A stretch of DNA of 64,000 nucleotides, taken from assembly GCF_000344685.1 (NCBI RefSeq), contig NW_006920423.1:560719-624718 (forward strand), in the 5' to 3' direction. The DNA is from Gloeophyllum trabeum ATCC 11539 (lineage: Eukaryota > Basidiomycota > Agaricomycetes > Gloeophyllales > Gloeophyllaceae). Below the pieces are notes generated by a model, which was not told where the DNA came from, ran no database searches, and saw only the letters and a list, made by a program, of their open reading frames with translations. Each line of letters opens with the position of its first letter. The stretch's first letter is position 1. The position numbers and the translations under genes were made by a program. Positions 23,116-34,755 of this stretch are shown here, one piece after another.

Positions 23116-24979
23116 ATGAAGTATTTTTCGACTCGCGGTGGGGATCAGGAGCTATCATTTGAGGAGGTCGGTTGCATCAACCAAGTGCGTGCTAGGACTG
23201 ACGGGCTTATAGACGGTTCTTACAGGCCTCGCACCGGACGGAGGCCTATACATACCTGAACACATCCCAACCTTACCGGAGAACTGGCAGAACGACTGGC
23301 AGGGATACTCATTCCAAGAGCTGTCCGTAGCTGTCCTCTCTCTGTTCATCTCGCCAGAGGAGATCACCCGCGATGAGCTTCGGACGCTGGTGGACAAGTC
23401 CTACAGCACTTTCCGGCATCCTGACATAACTCCCTTACACAAATTAACTGAAAAGACCTTTGTGCTGGAACTTTTTCATGGGCCGACCTTTGCCTTCAAG
23501 GATGTCGCCCTCCAGCTTCTCGGGAACCTATTTGAATTCTTCCTCCTAAGGCGGAATGCGCGCAAGTCAGCTGAGGAGAAGCCGGAGAGACTGACGGTGG
23601 TCGGTGCTACTAGTGGGGATACAGGAAGGTGAGTCAAATAATGCCCTCTGCGACGTTTGCGCCATATACCGTTTGGCATATCCATCAGTGCTGCCATCTA
23701 CGGTCTCCGTAACAAGGCGAACATCTCGATCTACATCCTTCATCCAAAAGGTCGTGTGTCGCCCATCCAAGAAGCCCAGATGACGACGGTCACCGACCCC
23801 AACGTTCACAACCTTGCAGTCAAGGGCACGTTCGACGACTGCCAGGTCTGCTTGCCCCTATCCTCTCCATCGTCACTGCTCATCTCCTTCTAGGACATCG
23901 TAAAAGCTCTCTTCGCCGATAAAACCTTCAACGCGAAGCACCGACTCGGTGCTATCAACTCCATCAATTGGGCTCGCATCCTCGCCCAGACGGTGTACTA
24001 CTTCCTCGCCTACTTCCATGCGCGCCGGCAACTCTCATCGTCGGAACTCCAGTTCGTCGTCCCCACCGGCAACTTCGGTGACATCCTCGCGGGGTACTAT
24101 GCGAAGCGTATGGGGCTCCCGATGGGCCAGCTCGTCGTCGCCACCAACGAGAACGATATTCTCGCGCGGTTCTGGCGCAGCGGCCGGTACGAGAAGGTTG
24201 ATGGCGGGGATGGCACCGGCGCGGCGGCTCCGGCGAACGGTGCGTCAGACGGAAAGCAGGCTGTGGGTGGCGTGAAGGAGACGCTGAGCCCGGCCATGGA
24301 TATTCTTGTGTCGAGCAACTTCGAGAGGCTGCTGTGGTACTTGGCGTACGAGACTGCCGGGGCGAACAGAAAGGAGGCGTGTGCAACTGTGAAGGGGTGG
24401 ATGCACAAGGTGAAGGCGGACGGGAGGGTAGAGGTGCCGATGAAGGTCCTGGAGTTGGCTCGGAAGGACTTCATTGCGGAGAGGATATCGGACGCTCAGG
24501 TTCGTATGCATTATCCGGTCTGCGCATGACAACGCCCAACTCGCGATCGTTGTCTCATTCAGACCCTCGATACTATCCGTGACTATTACAACTCGACGAC
24601 GCCATACGTAGCGGATCCGCACACCGCGGTCGGCCTGTGCGCTGCCCGGGTCGTCGCTGCTCACAAGTGCGTCGTACCTTTCTTTCTTCTTTCCTCAAGT
24701 TGCTCAGTCTCTTCCTATAGTCCTTCATCTGTGACCCAAATCGTGCTCTCCACTGCACACCCCGCCAAATTTTCCGAAGCAGTCACCCAAGCCCTCTCTT
24801 CGGCTTCTCAGTTCGACTTCGACCGGGACATTCTCCCAGAGGAGTTCCGAGGTCTTCTGAAGAAAGAGCGCAGAGTGATTGACGTCGAGAGGCCGGACGT
24901 TGAGTTGGTGAAGGCTGTGATAGAGAAGTACAGCTCGGAGGATGAGTGTAAGGTAGCGGCTTCCAGGGCTAGCGTGTAG
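23116..24979 (+). CDS. THR4: Threonine synthase (PLP-dependent)
   Basis: Threonine synthase converts O-phosphohomoserine to threonine in the last step of threonine biosynthesis. Exons are 23116-23170, 23226-23628, 23689-23845, 23894-24499, 24563-24666 and 24721-24979, giving 527 residues in phase, near the fungal norm (about 510-530). Recognised segments are MKYFSTRGG at the start, GLAPDGGLYIPE, HGPTFAFKDVALQLLG with the pyridoxal-phosphate lysine at about residue 110, VVGATSGDTGSAAI, FVVPTGNFGDILAGYYAKRM, and the acidic C-terminal segment. The first intron is uncertain. The chosen junction (FEEV joined to GLAPDG) keeps the frame but leaves out about three residues that most relatives have before GLAPDG, and its donor is GTTGCA. 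A Gly/Ala-rich loop (about 24200-24260) inserts before VKETLSPAMDILVSSNFER. Confidence 0.93.
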
Positions 24980-25201
24980 CGAGAAGAGGGAGAGGAGAAG
25001 GCAAACCGGGTTGATACAGGCTTACACACTACGCGAGAGGAAGGCCAGAAGGGTCCTTGGAATAATGTATGCTTTCCTGTCCGTTCGACTCAATGCACTA
25101 TTCAACGCGCCTCTATCGAGTCTAGTCAAGCAACGTCCCGGGTAATTGCAAGAGTCGGTGAACCAAGAAAGGCAGGACAAAACTATGCCTTGTCGGGGAT
25201 C

Positions 25202-25723
25202 TTACACCGCAGTACAACCGATGGCGATGATGCCACCGTAGGTATTGTCCTGGCAGCACAGGGACACATGCGCACTATCGACGTATCGTAAGAGTCAGTG
25301 ATTCTCCTCTGCATCGTCAGCTCCACATACACGTACCATGAAGCACCAGCCTGCATCGACTGGCAAGTCAGCCCGACGGGTGTGCTGAGATCGTGTACCA
25401 CGATGCCCAGCAGCGAGAGCAGCAAGCTAGAACTTGAACTCGCAGCGGTGGAAAGTGTCTGACAGCAGACGTTTGCGCAGGTAGTAGGGGTGCTAGACGC
25501 TGCGGACCGCTTGGCTCCTGCATGAACGGGGCGGGAGTGAGTATGGTATAGCAGACACTCTGAGAATGCGAAGAGAACAACCTGCGGTGGGCGAGAATCT
25601 CTTCTTCGGCTTTAAGGGAGTTAGTCCACGACGCAGACGCTCTGCGTTGGGTGGGAGAGCCGATACGGAGAGGATAGAAGGAAGGGCGACTGCCAGGATG
25701 GTGAAAAGGAGTGTGGACCTCAT
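25202..25723 (-). CDS. Class I hydrophobin
   Basis: A small secreted amphipathic protein that self-assembles at air-water interfaces on hyphae, spores or fruiting bodies. Exons on the minus strand are 25723-25582, 25517-25337 and 25274-25202, giving 131 residues. Residues 1-22 form a signal peptide (MRSTLLFTILAVALPSILSV). A basic spacer of about 40 residues precedes the eight-cysteine domain. The Cys pattern read from the sequence is C-x3-CC-x32-C-x8-C-x5-CC-x12-C-x3. The core includes LLLSLLGIVVHDLSTPVGLTC and the end is CCQDNTYGGIIAIGC. All spacings fit class I hydrophobins except the first (usually 5 or more residues). A TATA-like box lies 58 bp upstream of the ATG. The gene is convergent with threonine synthase, 222 bp apart. 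Confidence 0.9.
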
Positions 25724-25780
25724 ATTCAAGGAGCGACAGGAGCGAAACAAATTCACCGGCGAGCGTTGGTGAACTGTCAC

Positions 25781-25787
25781 TATATAT
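25781..25787 (-). promoter_or_regulatory. Probable TATA box of the hydrophobin gene
   Basis: The minus strand reads ATATATAG, ending 58 bp upstream of the hydrophobin ATG. The position suits the TATA box of a highly expressed, regulated fungal gene. Inferred from sequence and spacing only. Confidence 0.5.
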
Positions 25788-28700
25788 CATGGGTCTGGGG
25801 TCCCCCGGGCTGAAATATCGGCCCCTGATCGCCCTGATTACTAGTGCAGGCACCGACGTTGACATTGACAGGAGTAATTGGGGAGTGTCCGTAGGTCGAT
25901 CGAGAGCGTAGATAGCTGCACTGCACGATGATGTCCAAGCTGCTTCATATGGATGTAGATGCAGTCGAGGATATGTTTTCATACTGGGTTCCTTCGTCAC
26001 TGCTCTTCCCAGCGGCTAAGCACGCCAGCAGTGTCTTGGGAGAAGTAAACACTGAAACACGCCTTGCTAGACCGGAGCGAAGCAGACTCCGGGTTCTATC
26101 AATGGCGACGACAGGGAAGCTGGACAATGAAGCGCAGCATATTATTTTGTTAGTATACAGCGTAATATACCTTCCCCATAGATTTCAGTTAAGGGCAACA
26201 ATGATACACCGCAAGACTCACATGCAAGTGAGACTGAACCAACGAAATACCCAACCCCGCTAAACCTGAGTATCCATATCTTCCGGTCGACTCTCCGTCG
26301 AGACGCTCGGATCCATAAAACTGTGGTCGCATTTTGTACACACGAAGAAGAGGATCATACGTGTCTCCTTTCGTTTCGATTGGTCTTGGAAGAAGACCGC
26401 ACTGCATTAGGTACGCGTCAGCGGCGAAAATCAGGCGGTAATCACATTACGTACTCCTCGTTTCCACAGCGAGGGCATGAGATGTTGCTGTGCGCCTGGG
26501 ATGTTGTCAGATCGCGCACATGAACTGCCTAGGGGACACTCACCAGGGTGGGGTCAGATCCTAGATCCGTGGTGACGCCGACTTTCTCTCTATCAATTTC
26601 GGCGTCAGAAACGAGTGTGCAATCGACAGAAACGAGTGTGCAATCGACAGTATCGAGTGTTGTGCGTACAGTGGGGGAATAGGTGGCGCAGAGCAAACCA
26701 CGTACTTTGTCACCGTCAGCAAATCATTCCTGTACACGCACTGGTTCTCCCCAACCTCGTCATAGGCGCAAATGCGACATGCATAAACCATAACTCTCCG
26801 AGCAGAATCCGCCTTCGGGTACAGAAGGTTATTGCATTCTGAGCAGAAGTGTAATGAGGCCTAGGTTAGCGGAGTATGGAAGTTCAAGATTTTTCAACAG
26901 ACAGTAGTGGTCGTTCGGATAACAGTTAGCAACTGAAGAAAGCTATAGGAAACCCTTTAAGGCGTACCATGAAGAGACACTAGATGGTGGCGGGAGAGAA
27001 GGCAGGGCGTAGGAAACCTCTCAAGAAAGGCGGAAACGACCCACGGGCCGCAGATTCCAGGAGGCTGGGACAGGCTGGGACCCACGAATGCCACAGACTC
27101 AAGCCTAAGGGTTAGACGCGAATCCTCCTCCAGCGGTCTTTGATGTCTCGTTTACAATACAAGACTCTTTCTACTGGGAAAACTACAGCTAGGACAAAAT
27201 TTCACGCATATGCATTCACTGCTGAAAGACACAAGGAAACGGCGCCAGATGAAGTCAACGTTCTCGATGTTTCATATTTTGATTCGGACCCCCTGGCGTC
27301 GTAAATGAAAGAAGTGTGCACCCATGTGCTTCTGTGGAACCTACCAATGTACAGGTATGCACCGAACGCTCTCCGTTACCTTGAGTGAGACCGCTGCCCC
27401 CCAACCCCCCTCTGAGCTTTCTATCCTATGCGTGCGTTCACTACCCTTGCAGACGGGTCGATGTCAATTGCCAGGATGCGCGGTCAATCTTCTCCTTCCA
27501 CCCGCCATGAAGTCCGGATGCTCAATGACCTGCGAAGCGGTGAAGCTGACAGAGTCCGTTCCTTGATCCCACCATTCTAGAGAGCGGTGACGAGTCTTCT
27601 GCGCACCCCGGGAGCTGCGAAGACCTGTCCATCGGGCATCTGCCCTTCTTGTATTTTCGACCGGACCCAATTCGGCGCGGCGAGAATCCCGCTGGCATGA
27701 CGAATACCTTGACTTCAAAGCGGGTGTTAAAGCGGCTATCCATCCATCGATGAACCGTCAAGGATCAAGGCGATACACGAGATAAGCTGGCCTTAATGAA
27801 GTGAAGAGACGTCACTTTGGGTAGTCATTGCTCACCCTTCCAGAACTTTGTTAAAGTCACAAGGTCCGGCGACATCCCGTAGGATTGGCAGGCTTGCGTA
27901 ACGAAGTAGAAGCCTCCACCTTTGCCGCGCGGTCCACCGAAGGTTGCGCAATAGACCCTAGTGCGTCTGTTCGTCTCCGGCAGCATGTCGTGCTCCTCCA
28001 CCTCATCCGAAACGCGTCAGGCTTCGCAGAGACGACAGCGAGGTAGGGACCAACGTACGCAGTAATACTCCGCGCTCCGCAAAGATTTATGGACTGGTCG
28101 CAAATATATCTTATTCGTGACAGCCAGAAGTGACCTTTAGGACCTTGCTCGTCGCGCCTATGTGCCCGACATGTCCACCGACTTCGGCTCCCGCCTGTCA
28201 GGATGGTGTCAGGTAAGGTATGTACGGCCAGTCAAGTGGTGACGCCCCCTCCCCGTGAGCAGCGATGACAGACTCAAGCTATGCGCTCGGTCGTCTTGGT
28301 CATGTTGGCGTTTATATGGTCGGGACGCACCAGCAGCAGTCATTCACTCCGTGGACGGCGAAAGCAATCCATGATCTGGCCCAAGAGACACAGCGTCCTG
28401 TTTCATCTACTGCTACCCATTGGAGATCGGGTTTACTTCCTTCGCGGTCAACAAATGCTTATGACCAATTCAGCAACACGCCTGGCTGCCGGACTCGAAG
28501 GGAGCGCGAAATATCTCTCTCTGCCTTTCCCCTGCAGCTTGTTGCTTCCTTGGATTGCGCTCAGGAACCAGGGTCTACTTGTTCAGTGCGGTGGCACTGC
28601 CTAGTCTAGGCAACGTACTCCAGAGTCAACAACTGGTCCATAAAACTTGAACGATCGCTAAGCATGCCGTTCATCTTGTCCCAGGAAGGCGTTAAGGCTG

Positions 28701-29478
28701 CCGCAGCGCTGGCCACGCGAGAGGGTCCCAAAGCCGGAGGGAACGCTACTTCAGTCGCGGGAAGTCTAAGACCGTGCTGGATTTCAGTTCGCGAGCATAC
28801 AATGTTGTCGGAATAGATGGACATCGGCACGGGCGGATTCACCTACGACAGGTCCGGACCACAGGACTAATAACCTACGACTATTGATAGGACGGCTATC
28901 TTGCCGTGTCTCGGGTGGATGGGCCTCATGCTCTCTGCGATGTGTAATTGCTCTATTCCGTTGGGCGTTCAAGATCGAGTACGATTTACTTGCTAATCCA
29001 GCGATCTCAGCTTGCGATCCAATTGACCACAGGAGAACGATCGGACAGATCGCGACCAATCTGTGGACGTGAACTCATCTAGGTCTAGAGGATGCCAAAG
29101 AGTCAGACTGTCTTTGGATATGTGATGTCTTGCTTGCTACGTTACCTCCATGGTCCTGTATGGGCACTTCTCTCTAGTGATGAATGTGGCACACATCCGG
29201 GTCGTCCGAGCCCCGATGTATCGACGCTACAGTCAGCTCGTCCCAGCCAATATCTTGGACCACTCTTCACTTACATCAGTCTTCTAGTTGCTTAAACCAG
29301 ACGCTATGATGGGTCCTTGCCGCGGTGGGATGGCGGTACGTGGTTGAGGGTGCTTTTGCCTGACGGTCACGTGCCTAATCAACGGGTGGCCAGAACGCTT
29401 TGACCTTTCGAACTGAGTTTAAATACTCGAGTCTTCTTGCCACACAACCAAATCACCTCTTTCACCTCCGAAACTTCC
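25788..29478. other. 3.7-kb gene-poor interval
   Basis: No supportable gene between the hydrophobin and the kinase. Frames are short, lack family features and change often, as expected for decayed or non-coding DNA. A small 21-bp tandem repeat lies at 26606. Long non-coding RNA or small spliced genes cannot be excluded. Confidence 0.45.
26606..26660. repeat. 21-bp tandem repeat, about 2.6 copies
   Basis: Unit CAGAAACGAGTGTGCAATCGA occurs twice exactly (26606-26626 and 26627-26647), followed by a partial diverged copy. Confidence 0.85.
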
Positions 29479-31422
29479 ATGGCCTCTGCGTCTTCTATAG
29501 CTTTTCCCGTATCACGCTCCTGCGAACTCGGCGTAGGCACCATGTCATCCCGACGCCCGTCGGACAGTAGCCCGGAGGATACTCCGCTCGCCACACCACC
29601 TAACGAGGAGGCCTCCGCTGGCGCTTGGACATCCCAAGACAACGATGACACAAATCCAGCGAGTGCGGCGGTTGTGCCACACGATCAAACCGAGTCGGCG
29701 CGACACCAGTCGGAGGAAGGCATCTTCCCGCCTGAAATTGCAGCGAAGCTTGATCGTCCCTGGCACCCAGCTGTTTCCGAAGAAAACTCATTATCGCCCG
29801 ATGTCGAGTTCGCGTCGTCCGACCAGTTGGATAACGAAGTCGATGACCTTGATTTCAAGCGCTTGGCCATAGACGACGCCGAAGTAGAGGAAAAGGCGGA
29901 GGACCCGCCCCGCTCGGCTCCTGAGCAATTGGAACTACCACCCCTCCCAGTGGACGGGTTCGTCGTCGGCGACATGGTGAAGGGTTATCCCATCAGTCAG
30001 GGTGCGTTTGCCAAGACGTGGGAGATGCAATGCTGCGTGACGGGGCGCGTGGTGTGCGTTAAGAGCATGCACAAAATTGAAATGGCCAAGAAGTATCGTA
30101 GTGTCCTATTCGCCGAACTAAGGGCCTACAAGCGCATTGCTGATCAATTCACGCGGGCACCATATATCATGCAGTGCCATGGGTTCTTGCAGGAATTCTC
30201 GTATATCCATCTGGTACTGGTGAGTATGCAAACCCTGAAATTCCTTATATGTCGCGTCTCTGAAATGTTCGTGCCAGGAATGCATGGAGCGAGATATGAT
30301 GGACCTGATCCACGCCGGCAGAGTCAATGGTCAGGAGAAGCGCTGGATCGCGCAGACGGTAAGCTGCTAATCTTGTGTTATTTGCTATATGTGCTGAGAA
30401 TGCCACCATTAGGCTGTTGGAATCGACGCTCTGCACAAGATGGGAATTCTCCATCGGGATATCAAACCAGAGAACCTACTTGTCGATGCGCAAGGCAACA
30501 TTACCATCAGCGACTTCGGATGTTCCTACGTCCATGACCGACGTGGACCGCTATGGCCGTATAGGACATATTGTGACGAATATATCGGTACTGACCCGTA
30601 CACTGCCCTGGAAGTTCACAATCGCCAACCGTACGGTGTTGCGGTTGACTGGTGGTCTTTGGGCTGCGTTCTATTCGATCTGCTCGCTGGATGTGTACGT
30701 TTCTCCTCGCTGGCCCTGATTAAGAATAATCTACATAGCTCACGAATGACTGTTCCACAGTATTTGTTTGACGGCGAAGACGAGAGATGTGACCAGTGGC
30801 GCTTGTACGAAAGATGGGACGAACTTGGCGACGCCTCGGGCCCTAGCTACCCTGCCTGGCGGGCTAGTCGTAATGGCGTCACCTTAACGAAGGAACAAGA
30901 TCATCTCATATGTGCGGTGAGTAGTACCGGAGCTTTGCTTGGTGTATAATGCACCGATATCTTATTCCAACTATTCCTCAGCTGATTCGAAAGGATCCGA
31001 AACATCGGTATCGCTTCGCAACCCTAGCCCTGGACGAGTGGTTTGTGGATGAGAATGGGTAAGTCAAAATGGCTGCAGTAAAGTTAACCTTGATTTCGCA
31101 TCTAACTATATACGTCCACCCAGAAAGAATCTCGTCCTTGAAGCACGCGCACAGGCGGCGGAAATAGGTACGTCCCCGCAAGTTTTAATGCCGCACGACC
31201 TTCTAACTCCTTCCCTCCTCAGATTACTCATCGCTGAAGAATATCGACGAGCCTTTCGTTCCTGACACCCGTCCAGAGACTTATTCTCTCGACGATCCCG
31301 TCTATAACTATCCCTCCTACATCCCAACCGACGGGTGTGACGGCTTGTACAGAGACTTAGGCTGGATCAACCCAAAGGGAATGTGGGGAGATCTCCCAGC
31401 TCCCCCACCGATGCGACATTAG
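29479..31422 (+). CDS. Divergent fungal serine/threonine protein kinase
   Basis: A 526-residue kinase in seven exons: 29479-30219, 30278-30358, 30413-30694, 30761-30916, 30982-31058, 31124-31167 and 31223-31422. All phases agree. Residues 1-150 are acidic and Ser/Pro-rich. The catalytic domain follows: VVCVKSMHK with the ATP-anchoring Lys at about 195, HRDIKPENLL (Asp about 290), DFGCSYVH (Asp about 308) and YGVAVDWWSLGCVLFDLLAG. It is close to the AGC group in layout but the glycine loop is degenerate (SQGAFAKTW) and the APE motif reads GTDPYTALEV, so proline is replaced while the Glu is kept. The C-terminal extension has an aromatic-rich tail (DDPVYNYPSYIPTDG). Similar single-domain kinases are expanded in agaricomycetes. 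Catalytic Lys, Asp and Asp are all present, so it is probably active. Substrate unknown. Confidence 0.86.
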
Positions 31423-31472
31423 TGCACAGTTCTTGCATCGTATAATTATATTGCTTATTATGAATGACTGTC

Positions 31473-31617
31473 GTATCCTTATTGCTCTCGTGTAGGTTTC
31501 TCGGGTAGACTGCGGTACCTTGGTTGCTCTCCTTGAAGTTTGTTGTGTATGTTGTGGTATCTTTATTGCTCTTGTATAGGTCTCTGTGTACGGTAATGTA
31601 CCTTGGCATTCTTGACC
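31473..31617. repeat. Imperfect tandem repeat, 40-48 bp unit, about 3.5 copies
   Basis: Successive segments begin GTATCCTTATTGCTCTCGTG, GTACCTTGGTTGCTCTCCTT, GTATCTTTATTGCTCTTGTA and GTACCTTGGCATTCTTG. They form a diverged minisatellite directly after the kinase coding region, probably within its 3' UTR. Confidence 0.7.
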
Positions 31618-32207
31618 TTAGATGTTCCGTGTCTTCGCGGGCATCCGTCCGCAGGTGGCCGCTCTGCCCCCTGAATTTTGCTTCCGTTAGCGAAGGTTCT
31701 GATCTGCCCGAGCCCTCATTTGAAAGCAATTTTCACGGAAGGCCCATCTGGTCCCATCGCATGTGGCGAAGCTCCAGAGCTACCTACAACGGGAACCTTA
31801 ATTATAATCTTATGGTAGTACATGGTGATAGAGGAATGGAACACTGGACCCACTCTGAAGGTGGGTAACGTTAATAGCAATTCGTTGGACTTGCAGGATG
31901 TTTTAGGCTCTCTAAACGACTGCAGTCGGCTAGGTCGATCCATAGCTGGGTCCGTCGGGGCTCGGTTACACTGTGTCTTGATGTTATTTCCTGCCAACAA
32001 GGTTGCCCAGATCGTCGACTCCGATATTTAATTTTACGCACCTGACGTCCGGGAACATTATGCCTTTGCTGGAAGGTCCATGCCGTCAAGACGGGTGGCG
32101 GTTAGATAGGCCTGGGTGAGATCCCTCTTCGCGGCTTTAGCGATCGGAATACCGATACATCGTCTCATTTCTCGGGCCTCGAATACGCCGTCACCGTCCG
32201 TTTTGCA

Positions 32208-32215
32208 TATATATA
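32208..32215 (+). promoter_or_regulatory. Possible TATA box
   Basis: TATATATA, 167-174 bp upstream of the ATG at 32382. Position and sequence only. Confidence 0.35.
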
Positions 32216-32381
32216 CTCTGCGATAATGCGGGCCCCCTTTTGTTATCCCCCGGCTCTCGTTGTTGCATGACTGGAGGAATGCTTGCGCGCTTGCCGAACC
32301 ACACTTTCCTTAATTGGCAACTCTCTTTACCTCCGTTTTGTTCAATTCGACATTCCTTTAAGTCCTCACGGTTTGTATATC

Positions 32382-34755
32382 ATGGCCGGCCGCTCAACTG
32401 GGCAGCGATTCCGCTCCAAAACATCAGATTTATCTGAGTTTCTGCGTGGCAGCTCGCACGGGTCTCGCCCACAAGACGCGATACCTCCTCCATTGCCCTC
32501 CGCACCAAGCTCCGAAGGCCATAGGAATAAACGAAGGCTTCATTTCCTGAGCCGAAAGAAAAAGTCTGGCTTACCTGTTTCCGCGGCAGCCACTCCACCC
32601 GTTCCCCCGTCCAAGAATGCATCCCCATCTGCACATCAGGAGTATAAACGCGACCCAAATCGCCGTAAAGGTCCAGGGTAAGTACCTCCCTGCCAGCATG
32701 ATGTCGAGTATTCTAGCATACTTCCTTTCTATGCGCATTGTACGGCTGTCATCATTTGTTCTTTATATTTATAGTTCACCCGCTATTTTTGCCTACCGTC
32801 CGGCCGTCTATAGTTCTTTCAGGGTGAGCCATATGGGACACAAATTATCTAGAACTTCAACTAGATCGGTTTATATTAGGCCTGGCCCCTTTCCTTATGA
32901 CAACTGACGCGGCCTTCTAGCATTCCCAGCGCAATATGGAACGAAGACGAAGAATACTTCGGAGACGAGCAGCACGGGGGAGCCATACCTTCACGGTTGC
33001 CTCCTGTCAACGTTTCTCCGCCCTCATTCCATTCGGTAACGGAGCAATTTACACCTTCAAGCCGCAACGCTGCCCATTCTTCTAATCCCGCTGGCACAGT
33101 CGACCTACGTTCTCAGCACTCAATTGCTTCTCCCCGCAATTCCGAATCGTCCAAGGATGGTACGCAAACGCCGACCCCTCGGACGCCTCACCCTACTATT
33201 GCTATATCACCCCCTCGCGCTACCCCTTTAGCCCGTGCGGGTGAGATATCCCGGTGTCCCCCGACCGGAACGTCGTCACCCGACTCCTCAGAGACTGGCA
33301 GAGCCAATGAACCGCCCAGCCCAGACCCCAAACGTCTCAGCGTGCCGGGCGATGTCTACGTAAGTCCCCTCTCATCCTGTCCAAGCCGCACCGATTTAAT
33401 TACTCCTGCAGCAGTCAAATGTGTCGACCTTGTCTCTACGGGGTAGCGTAGACACGGACAGAAGGACGTCGTCGACTATATCCCTCGACTGGAGATCCGA
33501 AACCGAGTCCGAGGTCAGTATGACGCGGACGAGGACAAATAGCGGAGGTGCGACTTCGCTCATGTCCAGCACGTCCGACACGTCGGCCGCCAGTCTAGTG
33601 CAGAGGCGCTCGGTCAGGCAGATTCCGTCGCCGCTGCGGTCCAAGGCGCCTACCGCTCCGCCCAACATACCTCTGCCTACACCGCCGCTCAGTGCCGCTT
33701 CCGACGGAGCAATCCCGGCGGCGTACTCTTCTACATCATTTCCCTCCATTCCTTCTATCGTCTCTCAGCAGCATCTACCATCCGGCCGTGAGCGGGGGTC
33801 CCCGCGTCCGAGAGCCGTTACGACTTGCTCGTTGCCCGCTAAGATGGTGAAGTCTGCTGGTTCCCCGCGGTCAGCAGCCTTCCCTTCTACTCCAAACAGC
33901 AATGCCTCTCCCCACCACACCAAGACCCCCACCAAGAAGCACATAGGAGACGAAAACATCGATATCGACGGGACAGCCCACGACCAGCTGCGCCGCGCCG
34001 TCACCTCGCAGCGCTCGAAGATCGACGACCTCTCCGAGTACCTCCTGGAGATCATCGGCAAGCACGAGGCGGAGAAAGCGCTCCTCGAGCACCGCATCGA
34101 GTCTCTCGAGAACGAGGCGAGGAAGCGGGACAGGGAGATTAGGGGCCTGCGCTACCTCCTCATGAACGGCGGCGTGCCTGGGACAACGGAACCCCAGCGC
34201 GCCGCGACGCGCTCGCCGGGGGCGGATACCATCGAGGGCCTGCAGCTGCTCGAGCAGATGACGCCGACGCGAGGATCGAAATCGTCGACGCCAGCCTCCA
34301 CCCCTGCGTCGAAAACGCAGAGACGGTCGGCCACGCTGTACATTCCCCCGCCCATGCGTAGCCCGAGTCGAGCGTCATCTGCGCGATCGCCCACGGAGTC
34401 CGTGATGGGGCTGGGGTTTGACAGCATGCCGCAGATACCGAACTGCCCGTCGGAGACGTCGTTGGCATCGGTGTCTTCGACGTCGACCTCTTCACTCCCA
34501 CGTCTCACTGCGGGGAATACCGCTTCCTCGGACCTGTCTGCGATTCCAGAGTCGCCGACGCCGTATGCTGACCCCGACTCCCTTGATGCCGCTGAGAAAG
34601 AGGAGATGCGGTCTTCGAGGGTCTCGGTCGACTCGGCGACGAGCGCCTACGCGGCTAATTTGAGGAGGGGAAAGACGAGGTCGTTTGGGCAGGTCATGGA
34701 GAGCGAGCCTGCTCTGGGCGAGTTGGTGGAGAAGCTCAAGGTGTTGGCGGATTGA
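32382..34755 (+). CDS. Disordered Ser/Pro-rich protein with a coiled coil
   Basis: I do not recognise the family. Three exons (32382-32677, 32921-33359, 33412-34755) give 692 residues in phase. The N-terminus (MAGRSTGQRFRSKTSDLSEF) is basic and contains a KR-rich nuclear-signal-like stretch (RNKRRLHFLSRKKK). Most of the protein is low-complexity Ser/Thr/Pro with many SP/TP sites, suggesting phosphoregulation. A clear coiled coil lies at about residues 434-493, starting HDQLRRAVTSQRSKIDDLSE and ending in DREIRGLRYLL. The C-terminal end (FGQVMESEPALGELVEKLK) looks conserved-like. The first intron is 243 nt, long for this genome, so a small exon inside it is possible. Role unknown; a cytoskeletal or scaffold function would be a guess. 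Confidence 0.75.

Larger units (their letters stand above)
31423..32381. other. Intergenic region between kinase and coiled-coil gene
   Basis: No gene. It includes an imperfect tandem repeat at 31473 just downstream of the kinase stop and a TATA-like site at 32208. Confidence 0.5.
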
